This document shows positions 30,510 to 39,580 of a stretch of DNA of 64,000 bases, piece by piece (position 1 is the stretch's first letter; each line of letters opens with the position of its first letter). A model generated the notes under the pieces. That model was not told the DNA's origin. It saw only the letters and a list, made by a program, of their open reading frames with translations, and did no database searches. The stretch is from Tieghemostelium lacteum. Taxonomy: Eukaryota > Evosea > Eumycetozoa > Dictyosteliales > Raperosteliaceae. Both the position numbers and the translations under genes were made by a program. The DNA lies in NCBI GenBank assembly GCA_001606155.1, contig LODT01000047.1, positions 124,001 through 188,000 on the forward strand, written 5' to 3'.

Positions 30510-33050
30510 ATGAAAATTGGATCTGGTAGATTACGGTTATCTAAACTGCCAGAAGCCCCACCAAGTCCAGAATTAACTGGCAATAATAATACGAATACAC
30601 CAACAAACAGCTCTACTACAACTTCTAAATCATCACCACATTTGGTATATTCTGATACACACCCTATAACCTCTAGTAGCAGTACCAGCAGTGATAACCT
30701 AAAGAGCAACAACAATAACAATAATTCCAATGCACAAAACCAACAACAACAACAACAACAACCTACAAAAATAATGGCAAGTCAGAGTAAATCAAGTGGT
30801 GCATTGTTGACACCTAGTAAACATAAATGGGGTGCAGAATTCACTTCATCAGGAATTAATGGTAGTGGAGGTGCCAATGACATTTACAAACTATTGGCAG
30901 AACAAAAGTTGAGTGATGAGGATATATGGGAAGGTCATCCAAGTCTATTTCCAATATTACATCAATTTAAAGATGTGTTTCAACAAAAGGAAGGTGGTAA
31001 TGTACTTTCAGTGATCTTACCTGACCACAGCGACTTTATAGGTGTAAAGAAGAGAACCTATAAGATTGGTAAGAAACTAACTGTTGCACAAGCTGTAAAT
31101 CTAATTTGCAAGAAACAAAATGTCAGAGAACCTAGAAGATTCTGGTTATCAACCATAGTGGGATGTGTACTTAATGATGACCTTTTACTGACAAACTATG
31201 GTTTTGGTACATTTTTTGATAGTTGGGAACTTAAATTAATATTCAAATCAGTGTATTTGGATAAGATTATAACTGATCCTGTACTGGATCAACATCCAGG
31301 TGATTTTATAATAGATTTTCAGTTACCCCCTCTATCACAATTTAACGGTTTAAAAAAAAAGAGAATTAAAGTCGACTCTCTAATGCCAATCAATCAGATT
31401 ATAGAATCCATTTGGAAGAAATATAAAATTCAAGAACCGTCTGAGAAATTTAGTATTATAACAACAGAAGAGTTTCCATTGGTTTTGAATGCTATGGCAA
31501 CACTATCACATTATGGTCAGGCTAGTACATTCCAGTCACTGGAACTTTCTATTATCTACACTGAATTTATTCCACCTTATTCACTGAGATCAGAGTTTGT
31601 TCCAAGTTATGGAAGTTTTCAAGTTGGAAAAGTAGATGCGTCTCAATCAAAGGCTGTTGTAGTTGACCTTGAAAATAAGCTACATCAATCCATGCATTTG
31701 AATGATGAAATGGTTGCTAATATAAAGAAGCTGATACAGGATATCAAGGACAAGGAACAAGAGATAAAAGACAAGGAACAACAACACTTGCATGCCATGA
31801 ATCTCATTGAAGAACGAGTCACAATCCTCAAGAATGATGTACAATTAGAAAAGGAAAACTACCAGAACCAAATCAATCAGTTGACTATTGAAAAACAACA
31901 ACTACACAACCAAATAGAGTCGCTGAAATTGGAGTTGGAGGAACTTAATGATAGACTATATAAAGAGAAAACTGCTCACACCGAACAGGAAATGGAATTG
32001 AACTATAAGATTAGTCAACAAAAAGAGAATATTGAGAATTTGGAGGAAAAGTTAACAGAGTCTGTTTTATCTCAACAAGATACTCAAGAGAGACTTGACC
32101 AAATAACTGTACTGAAAGATGAAGAGGCCAGTAGATATATTGAACAAATTGGTAAACTCAAATTCCAGTATCATGACTTGGTAGAGAAACATAAGCAACA
32201 GGAACAAGAGCAGGAAGAGATCTCTAATAGAATGTTCTCTGAGGCTACTAGCACTACCAGTACTAATACTGAAATTGATTTATCATCCATCTCTGGTATT
32301 GAACAAGAACAGTTACTACTAAACTTTAAAAAACTAACTCAAGATCTAGCTGATAGAGATGTACTTATAAAGACTGTCTATCCAAAGAAAATTCAGTCAC
32401 TGGAGTCCTCCAACAAGAGACTTGATGGTAAAATTCAAGATTTAGAGAAAGAAAATCACCAATCCTCACAAACTATTGCTATACAGTCTTTGGAGATTAA
32501 AGAACTTCGTCGTCAGTTAGATCAACTAAAGAACACCAATAAAGAGCTATCAACAAACTTAGAGTCTACAACCACCAATCTCAAAGAAGAGGAAAAGAAA
32601 AATAGAAAACTAATGTACGAAATTGCAACACTCAATAACGAACTTGAACATGAACGTCTTCAAAGAGAAGATCTCAATAAGACCATTGTCGATTTGGAAG
32701 CCACTAAAATGGCAGTGGAAATCTCAGCTAAACAGAGAGAAACTATTCTCTTGGCTGAAATTGAGGAATTAAAGAAACCTAAACCACCACCAATGCCAAC
32801 TTATGAAATCAAGAATCTAAGATCACCAGACACCGATGCAGATGGTAAAGAATTCTCAGCTGATCTACTAGGTGCCAGAAGCTCACTCAAAAAACCACCA
32901 CCTCTAGTAAAATATGAACCTAAAGAGCATGCCATTCACACTGTTGCCGATATACTTTTTGTTTCCATGCAAAAACGTTTTAAATCCATCCAAGATGATG
33001 ATCAAATAGAGGATCTAGATGATGATTTTAATGATGAATTTGATGACTAA
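30510..33050 (+). CDS. Protein with two ubiquitin-like folds, long coiled coil and proline-rich end
   Basis: An 846-residue single-exon protein. A disordered Thr/Ser/Asn/Gln-rich leader of about 110 residues comes first. It is followed by two similar segments: residues ~165-255 (NVLSVILPDHSDFIGVKKRT...FDSWELKLIF) and ~260-360 (FIIDFQLPPLSQFNGLKKKR...FQSLELSIIY). Each starts with a beta strand, has the pattern of a ubiquitin-like or FERM F0/Ras-binding fold and ends in a W/F-x-x-LEL strand. Residues ~385-755 are coiled coil. The end has a proline stretch (KPKPPPMPTYEI), a short ADLLGARSSLKKPPP element reminiscent of WH2 actin-binding motifs, and an acidic tail (EDLDDDFNDEFDD). This suggests a cytoskeletal or small-GTPase scaffold; that is inference. 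Confidence 0.72.
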   Translation: MKIGSGRLRLSKLPEAPPSPELTGNNNTNTPTNSSTTTSKSSPHLVYSDTHPITSSSSTSSDNLKSNNNNNNSNAQNQQQQQQQPTKIMASQSKSSGALLTPSKHKWGAEFTSSGINGSGGANDIYKLLAEQKLSDEDIWEGHPSLFPILHQFKDVFQQKEGGNVLSVILPDHSDFIGVKKRTYKIGKKLTVAQAVNLICKKQNVREPRRFWLSTIVGCVLNDDLLLTNYGFGTFFDSWELKLIFKSVYLDKIITDPVLDQHPGDFIIDFQLPPLSQFNGLKKKRIKVDSLMPINQIIESIWKKYKIQEPSEKFSIITTEEFPLVLNAMATLSHYGQASTFQSLELSIIYTEFIPPYSLRSEFVPSYGSFQVGKVDASQSKAVVVDLENKLHQSMHLNDEMVANIKKLIQDIKDKEQEIKDKEQQHLHAMNLIEERVTILKNDVQLEKENYQNQINQLTIEKQQLHNQIESLKLELEELNDRLYKEKTAHTEQEMELNYKISQQKENIENLEEKLTESVLSQQDTQERLDQITVLKDEEASRYIEQIGKLKFQYHDLVEKHKQQEQEQEEISNRMFSEATSTTSTNTEIDLSSISGIEQEQLLLNFKKLTQDLADRDVLIKTVYPKKIQSLESSNKRLDGKIQDLEKENHQSSQTIAIQSLEIKELRRQLDQLKNTNKELSTNLESTTTNLKEEEKKNRKLMYEIATLNNELEHERLQREDLNKTIVDLEATKMAVEISAKQRETILLAEIEELKKPKPPPMPTYEIKNLRSPDTDADGKEFSADLLGARSSLKKPPPLVKYEPKEHAIHTVADILFVSMQKRFKSIQDDDQIEDLDDDFNDEFDD

Positions 33051-33193
33051 TTTTATAAAAATAAAACTTATTGTTGCAACAATAATCACAATAGTAATGT
33101 TATATATTTCATTTTTTTCTTTTTATTATTATTATTTTTAATTTAAATCTTGTCATTTTATCTGTATGAAAAATTTTTCCTAAACATATTTCA

Positions 33194-34533
33194 ATGAAAT
33201 CACTTAAATTTTTACATAATTTCTACAAAGTTAACAAAAATTCATATATTTTCACATCAAGATACTCCGCATCGAATGGAATAGTACCTCAAATAGATAA
33301 CAACCAACCATTCAATCAACAACATGAACAAAAACAAGAAAAGCAAGGACAACAAGAACAACACAATAAGAAATCAGATAGAAAATATTGGAGTAATATA
33401 ATCGGAATAATTGGCTTATCTGGAATACTATTTATATCCTCTCTTGGATATTCGTCTTACTTAGAGCATAATAGGAAGGAAAAGGTATTCCATGCCTTTA
33501 AATATGGTCGTATTGCACCTAATTTAGACATAAGTCACTTTGTAAAGAGACCAGACATAAATAAGCAACTAAATTATATCCTCACTCCTGAGGCAAATTC
33601 TAAATCTTACCATCTAATTGTAGGTGAAAATGGAACTGGTAAAACTACAGCACTCATTCAGGCTTGTAACGAAGTTAATGGTGCAGTCGGTGGGATAGTA
33701 TATGTCTCTGTACCTGAGACGGTTGACGAATTTGGAAAATTATTAGGAGATAGCTTCAATTTTGATTTTAATGAAGATGCAACTCCTAAAGGTTACGTCA
33801 ATAGATTCTTTGTTCCATCCCCACCTAGAAGCTATTCTTCACATGGGTGTTTTCGTAGAGTAAAACCATTCATTGAAGAGGCCGCCACTAGATATAAACA
33901 ACAATATAATAGACCACCTGTTCTTGTTATTGATAACATAAACTGGCTTGCTCTCAAAGATAGTGAAATGTTAGAAGTTCTTCAAGACTTTGCCAAGAAC
34001 CACGCTGATAAATCTGATTTGACAGTAGTTTTTGTATCTAGTGATGGTAATGGACCTAGATATCTTAGAGATCGATCTTCTTTCTCACGTTGCGAAAAAC
34101 CTATTATGGAAATTGGTGATATCTCTGAGAATGATGCCATAGCATTCCTAACTGATGATGGGGTTGATCCTGATATCGCTAGTATAATAGTTAAAGAAAT
34201 TACAGGTGGTAGATTCCAGCTATTAAATGAAGCAAAAAAAAACTTGAAAAAGGTCTATCACCATCTGAAATTAAAAAAAGTAATTTAAATGTTGTTGCAA
34301 CAGAATTTGAAAAAGCTGGAATAAACCCTAAAGACTACCAAGAACTTTTTAAGCAACTATTGAAAAATAAGGTAATATCTGGTAACAAGGTAACAGAGAT
34401 ATTTCAAGACAAGAAAACAAAAGAAACAGTTCTTGCCTCAAATATATTTTCTACTAAAGTTATAGGTGGTGATATTAGCTTTCAATCAAGATCTGTTGAA
34501 GAATACGTTAAAGAAGAATTAAATCTCAAATAA
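33194..34533 (+). CDS. Mitochondrial-type P-loop ATPase, frame broken at a poly-A run
   Basis: The uninterrupted frame from 33194 ends at 34288. From 34243 a second frame continues with good coding character (KGLSPSEIKKSNLNV...) to the stop at 34531-34533. The switch falls at the nine-A run 34234-34242 and is most simply a missing A, probably a sequencing error, so the true protein is likely about 446 residues. The N-terminus resembles a mitochondrial presequence followed by one membrane span (IIGIIGLSGILFISSLGY). Walker A is VGENGTGKTTA (near residue 145) and Walker B is PVLVIDNINWLA. The overall pattern matches the AAA/STAND-like ATPase families common in dictyostelids and fungi. An inner-membrane role is inferred. 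Confidence 0.8.
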
Positions 34534-35063
34534 TATTGAGTGGTAATTCCTATTAATTCTATTTTCACATATATTAATAAATATAATTAAATCTAAACTT
34601 TGCTTACCACATGATAAAATGAAGCCTTTTTTAATCTTTTATCATGACGATCAACAGAACCATGTATGATCTATAAGCCTCCAAATCCTTAGGAATTGTA
34701 AATTTTTGGAATCCTCTCCTTTGTTGGGATTGTAAGTAGTAAGGTATTCCTTCATTCAAGCCAAGATTGTATTATGACTAAATCAAAATTAAAAAACTAA
34801 AATTTTTCTGAATATACGGTAAAAAACTTTTAAAAAAAATAGACACTAAATGTATTTTAGTTGTTAAAAGATATAGATTTATATAACCTATTATTCTTTT
34901 AAATATATTTTTTATTATTTTCCATTTTCTTATTTTATAAATTGTTTATGTTGTTGATTATTATTATTTTATAAATTGTTGAATGGGCTTTTGTAAAAAA
35001 AAAAAAATTTGTTTTTTTTTTGTAATTTAGCTGATTGTTGGAGTTTGACTGTATTTGTGTTAT
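34534..35063. other. Intergenic spacer between convergent genes
   Basis: About 530 bp between the ends of two convergent genes. It contains a moderately GC-rich patch at 34660-34760 (AACCATGTATGATCTATAAG, CCTCTCCTTTGTTGGGATTG) that is not coding in any frame. It may be a UTR or a small RNA, but no known RNA signature was recognised. Confidence 0.3.
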
Positions 35064-35681
35064 TTATGATTGTTGTGAAATGGATTTAATCAAAACCTTT
35101 GAATTCAACCAAGGATTATTGGTTTGATTTTGAATGTTACTCTTTGGTTGGGAATTACACTTTTTCAATACAGGGAACTCCATATCAGAGAAGTTGTAGG
35201 GTTTGTTTAGATTGACTAAACAATGAGAGGATTCATCCATCAACTCCCAATTTTCGATATCTTCGTTCTCTTCCTTTGAAGAAGAGTCAGAGTGATCATC
35301 ATCTTCATCAGAGGAAATATCAAAAAATTCCTCTTCCAAGTCATCAGAAGCCATAATTAGCATCGATTGGTCATGAATACTTTTTTGGATTGCAATTTGC
35401 ATGTTATGGTCAGTACCAGTGGCTGGTGATAAAACTGGGGAATCCCCATTTTCCATGTCGATTGTTTGTTTGACCAAAGTGTCATAGTTGATTTGAGCTT
35501 TTAAATCACCCAAAACAACATTGGATTTCGAATTTCTATTGTGTTGTTGTTGTTGTTGTTTTTCTGATATTACATTCTTTTTTTTTGATTCTGTTGATTT
35601 TTTGGCATTTTTGATGTTATTTTGTACAGGTGATGGTTGTTTTTTCTTTGATTGATCATGTTTTCTGTTGTTTTGTGACAT
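35064..35681 (-). CDS. Disordered acidic/basic protein, function unknown
   Basis: A 205-residue single-exon protein. The first 60 residues are basic and Gln-rich with a (Q)5 run. The middle contains a strongly acidic serine cluster (FFDISSDEDDDHSDSSSKEE) that looks like a CK2 target. Near the C-terminus short motifs stand out from the low complexity (YNFSDMEFPVLKKC, NNPWLNSKVLIKS) and may be linear binding motifs. No globular domain is visible. A very AT-rich promoter region follows upstream. Confidence 0.6.
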   Translation of the reverse strand: MSQNNRKHDQSKKKQPSPVQNNIKNAKKSTESKKKNVISEKQQQQQHNRNSKSNVVLGDLKAQINYDTLVKQTIDMENGDSPVLSPATGTDHNMQIAIQKSIHDQSMLIMASDDLEEEFFDISSDEDDDHSDSSSKEENEDIENWELMDESSHCLVNLNKPYNFSDMEFPVLKKCNSQPKSNIQNQTNNPWLNSKVLIKSISQQS

Positions 35682-36275
35682 TTTTAAAACTTAAAAAATT
35701 AAATAATTAAACAAATGAATTGATTATATTATATATATATTATATTTAAATTATCAAAGTAATTAAAATTATAAAATTTAAAATATAAAAAAAGGAGGGA
35801 AAATAATTTATATACAGTAAAAAAAAGGAAAATTGGAAATATGTATATATATGGTAAAAATAAATTAAATTATATGATTTAAAATATTAAAAAAATATAT
35901 ATATTATGTAGTAAAAGAAAAATTATATACAAATAATAAAAAAACTTTTAAAAAAAGAGAGAAATTTAAAAAAAAAATTAAAAACAAGTATTAAGAATAT
36001 ATGTATATTAACAATAATTGGATAATAAATTAACAATGTGGATTGATCTATTGAATATAAAAACAAAAAAAAAAAAGTTGTTTAAAAATTTAAACACAAC
36101 ACTATATTTTTAAAAATATAAATTTAACTGTTGGTAATATTTAAATTTCTTGTGTGATGTAATGTATTTGAAAATTTGAAAAAATGTAATTTAATTTAAA
36201 AAAAAAAAAGTATCCTCTTTGACAATTTGGAAAATTAATTTTTTTTGAATTTTTTGGCTTTTCTTTTCTTTGTAG
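35682..36275. other. Very AT-rich intergenic region
   Basis: Nearly 600 bp of A- and T-runs with stops in all frames. It includes the promoter of the minus-strand gene starting at 35681. Nothing else is seen. Confidence 0.5.
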
Positions 36276-36463
36276 GATTGGAGAAAATTTTGTTAAACCT
36301 CTTTAGGTCACCCAAACAGCTTATTAAATTGCTTTGGTCTTTTTTGGGATATTTACACAAAGTTGTAAATCTAGTTTTCAAAGAGGATATGGGGAATGTC
36401 GATAGTGTAGTAAAAGAAGAATTCAAAAGAGTTAAAGATAAACAAAAAGATAGAAATTATTTA
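36276..36463 (+). other. Possible upstream exon of the EF-hand-like gene
   Basis: An open frame behind a good acceptor (TTTCTTTGTAG) encodes GLEKILLNLFRSPKQLIKLL and continues as a helical, protein-like segment to TTA before a GT at 36464. Its phase fits the exon starting at 36781. No ATG opens it, and the intron between (about 317 bp) would be long for this window. An antisense frame here starts only at TTG and is not preferred. Confidence 0.3.
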
Positions 36464-36559
36464 GTTTGTATAATTTTCCATAGAAAATAATTTAGATTTA
36501 TGATGTCAGTGTGTATATATATAAATATATATGTATATAAATAATATGTCTTTGTTGTG

Positions 36560-36600
36560 AGCTCCTGTGTGGGGGTAAGTGTGAGTGGGTGTGTTTTGTT
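36560..36600 (+). promoter_or_regulatory. G/T-rich tract, G-box-like
   Basis: GAGCTCCTGTGTGGGGGTAA and the following GTGTGAGTGGGTGTG resemble G-boxes bound by G-box binding factor in dictyostelid developmental promoters. The tract lies about 200 bp upstream of the exon at 36781. Based on motif likeness only. Confidence 0.25.
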
Positions 36601-36780
36601 ATTATCAATTTTATAAATGTTTTATAAACGTGTTAAAAACTTTTTAAATACTTATACATTTTATTTCTACACATTATTTGAATGATGATTTATTTGAATA
36701 AATATATTAATTTTTTTTTTTCCTTCTACATTGTTAACACAAACACAAAAAATTTTCATTGAAAATTTCACATTTACAAG

Positions 36781-37468
36781 TTATTGGATGAATTACTATT
36801 AATCCAACCACCTAGGGATTGCACGATAAACAGCAGTCATTTAGGTACACTCTTTGTCATAGATAAGAAATTAACAGGTAGATTCTATGAGGAGGATATA
36901 TTAGAATTTGCCAAAATCTATGCATCTCAAGAGTTACTCAATGGTAGAAAAGATGATTTCAAATCCAAATTTCAAGCTTATTGTACTTTAAAAATGTGGA
37001 ATGAAATTTCAAAATCTGATGGATTAGATTTATTTGTTGAATGGTTTTGTAAATTATTAACAGAGAATCCAAATAATATTCAAACATTTAAACAACACCC
37101 TGATACCATATTCCTAACTATTGACGCTATAAAGAAAATGTATCAAGTATGTGTATATATAGTCTCTAAATTATAGTATTCCATTTAAATATTCTAACTC
37201 ACAATATATATTAATTATCATATATTTTCCTTATATGGAAATACCTTAGATTTTATCAATTAAAAGTTATTATGGAGGTGATTTTAGAAGTTTTTTAGAT
37301 TTAATGCAGAGAACAGCTGAAGAACAGAATATTTTAAAATTGGATGAAGATGAATTGGATGATGTAGTACCTTTACAGGTCCTCAAAATGTTTTCAAAAG
37401 ATTTTATAAATGGTTTCATAAAGTTAATGTCTGAATTGGGTTTTCAACAAGATATGTTGTTGGAGTAA
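36781..37468 (+). CDS. EF-hand-like conserved protein, 5' end unresolved
   Basis: Exons 36781-37146 and 37250-37468; intron 37147-37249 (103 bp, GTATGT...TTAG) is in phase 0. The frame is open back to a stop at 36760 but has no ATG before residue ~70, so at least one upstream exon exists (see 36276-36463). The visible 194 residues contain HLGTLFVIDKKLTGRFYEED, a degenerate EF-hand loop (D, K, G, F, D positions). Conserved blocks follow: CTLKMWNEI, FVEWFCKLL, SYYGGDFRSFLDLMQ, DDVVPLQVL and FINGFIKLMSELGF. This block order also occurs in plant EF-hand-domain proteins of unknown role as I remember them. Calcium binding is doubtful because the loop lacks several ligands. Confidence 0.68.
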
Positions 37469-37973
37469 AATGACCAACAATACAGAAAGTAAACTGTATT
37501 TTGTTAAGTTCACTATTCTCACTCACTCACTCACTCGCTTTGTCAATGAAATGGAAAGGTGTTAGAGTGTTGTGAAAAATGGGGTGAAACACAAAAAAAA
37601 AAATTTTGAAATTTCATAGAGTGGGGATATATGAAGGTTATTGAAAATGTAATATTTTTATTATTCACTATAAACACCACAACACAACACAAATGCCATT
37701 TAATATCAAAAACGTGTTTGAATTTCATTTTTCAATTATTTATCCTTGATATACTTTTTCCACCTCTCAAGATAAATTCACCAATTGGACAATTCACCAT
37801 ATTTAGACATTTCGGTAAAAAGGTAAAAATCATATAAATAAAATAAAATTAAATCCTTCTACTTCATTTGTATATTAACTTTAATTAATTCATTAATTTA
37901 TAGTAAATAATCAAAACAAAAAATCACAAAAAAAATATATTTAATTAAATAGTAATAATAAGAATAGGAAAAA

Positions 37974-39368
37974 ATGTCAAATTGGTTTATGCACCCATTA
38001 GAAGAATTGTCTCATTTAAGACATACTTTGGATGAAACACTTAAAGGTTGGACAACACCTTTTGCAGCCAACCCATCATTGGATTGGGGATGGAAACCTA
38101 GAATGGATATCTGTGAGAACCGTAGCTACTTTAAGATTCTTTTGGAGTTACCTGGATTCTCCAAGGAGGATCTCGATGTCCAAGTTAATGGAAGATTCCT
38201 TTCAATCAAGGGTTCCAAACAAGAGTACAAAGACTCCGAATGGAAATTCCATCGTCGTGAGAGATACAGTGGTGGTGAATTCCATAGAGCTGTTGCCCTT
38301 CCAGAGGGTATCGATGGAAGTTCCATTCAAGCTAAATTCCAAGGAGGTGTCTTGAGCTTGACTATTCCAAAATCAGGTGGTAAGAATACCCAACATATCT
38401 CTCTCCTTGGCCTTGAAGAACACGGTTCAAGAAACTTTGTCATCCAACAAGAAGAGGAAGAAAGACGTAGAAGAATGGAAGAAAACGACCCACATCTATC
38501 CAGAACTGCTTGGGCTGCTGGTAGAATTGGAACTGTTATTGATGAAGAAAGAGAAAGACAAAGAAGAATCAAAGAAATTGATCACTTCTACAAGAAGGCC
38601 TCTATGGAGTCTTTGAGATTAACTCAAATGGCTGAGACTAAGGAAAGAGCCAGACGTATTAAGGATACCAAAGGTGAATCCGATAAAAAGAGAATCGCAC
38701 GTCGTGTCTCAACATTTATTAAACCATTAGGTGCCAATCCAAAATCACGTTTAACTAAAATCTCACCAATGTACAACCAAAAGAAGAGCTATTCCACTTT
38801 CAAAAACAATAGTTTCCAGACTTTCAACAAAGGATCAGTATTCCAAGGTTTCCAAGGTAAATTCCAAAATGGATCACCATATTCATATCCAGGATTCGGT
38901 AGATCTCGTGTCATCTCTCATCTTGAGGAAAAAGAAAGACAAAGAAGAATCTCAGATAAGAAAGTACAACAATTACAAAAAGTTCTTGCCAAGAGAGTCT
39001 CATCCATGATCTTGAATGCCAATGGTTTGAAATCACTCAAACACAATAGCCAATACAGCGATGTTGTCAAGATCAACAGTGGTAACAAAAACAACTTTTA
39101 CCAATACAATGACAATGTCTCTTTCAACTTCAAAGTTCGTTCCAACTCCAAGAATCTCGAGGAAAAAGAAAGACAAAGAAGAATCGCTGACAAGAAGAAA
39201 CAACAACAAGACTTGGCCCTCGCTAAAAAGGTTTCCAACATGATTAAAGGTAGCTCTGGTGTTTTGAATCTCAAACACACTTACAACAATAACAAAAACT
39301 CTTTCTTCAACATTGAAAAGGAAAGACAAAAGAGATTGATTGATATGATTGGTAATGCTACTTTTTAG
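37974..39368 (+). CDS. Small heat-shock protein (HSP20) with repeated basic tail
   Basis: A 464-residue single-exon protein. Residues 40-147 form an alpha-crystallin domain: PRMDICENRSYFKILLELPG, then GRFLSIKGSKQEYK, FHRAVALPEGID and the GVLSLTIPK strand. Small heat-shock proteins bind unfolding proteins as oligomers. The following ~315 residues are not part of any ordinary HSP20. They carry several versions of a charged motif: DEERERQRRIKE (~190), KERARRIKD (~222), EEKERQRRISDKK (~318), EEKERQRRIADKK (~396) and EKERQKRLIDM (~447), some followed by LAKRVSSMI or LAKKVSNMI. Codon use is rich in C- and G-ending codons (AAC, AAG, TCC, ATC) compared with its neighbours, a sign of high expression. 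Confidence 0.85.
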   Translation: MSNWFMHPLEELSHLRHTLDETLKGWTTPFAANPSLDWGWKPRMDICENRSYFKILLELPGFSKEDLDVQVNGRFLSIKGSKQEYKDSEWKFHRRERYSGGEFHRAVALPEGIDGSSIQAKFQGGVLSLTIPKSGGKNTQHISLLGLEEHGSRNFVIQQEEEERRRRMEENDPHLSRTAWAAGRIGTVIDEERERQRRIKEIDHFYKKASMESLRLTQMAETKERARRIKDTKGESDKKRIARRVSTFIKPLGANPKSRLTKISPMYNQKKSYSTFKNNSFQTFNKGSVFQGFQGKFQNGSPYSYPGFGRSRVISHLEEKERQRRISDKKVQQLQKVLAKRVSSMILNANGLKSLKHNSQYSDVVKINSGNKNNFYQYNDNVSFNFKVRSNSKNLEEKERQRRIADKKKQQQDLALAKKVSNMIKGSSGVLNLKHTYNNNKNSFFNIEKERQKRLIDMIGNATF

Positions 39369-39580
39369 CAACCTTACCCCATATTCACTAATTATTAATC
39401 AATAATTACAATTTCAACAACAACACCACCACTCACCACTATATATTTTATCTATTTATTTTTTATGCATAAATTAATTCATTTTTAAAATAAACATATT
39501 TGTTACTTTATATTTCTTTTAAAATAAGATTATTTTTAATAATTTTAAGTTGATAAAAGAGAGATTTAGAAATTGTTTAT

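Noticed and set aside
36235-36426. Minus-strand frame of 63 codons with a basic end
   Set aside because: It begins only at TTG, has no upstream exon signal, and overlaps a plus-strand frame with better splice signals.
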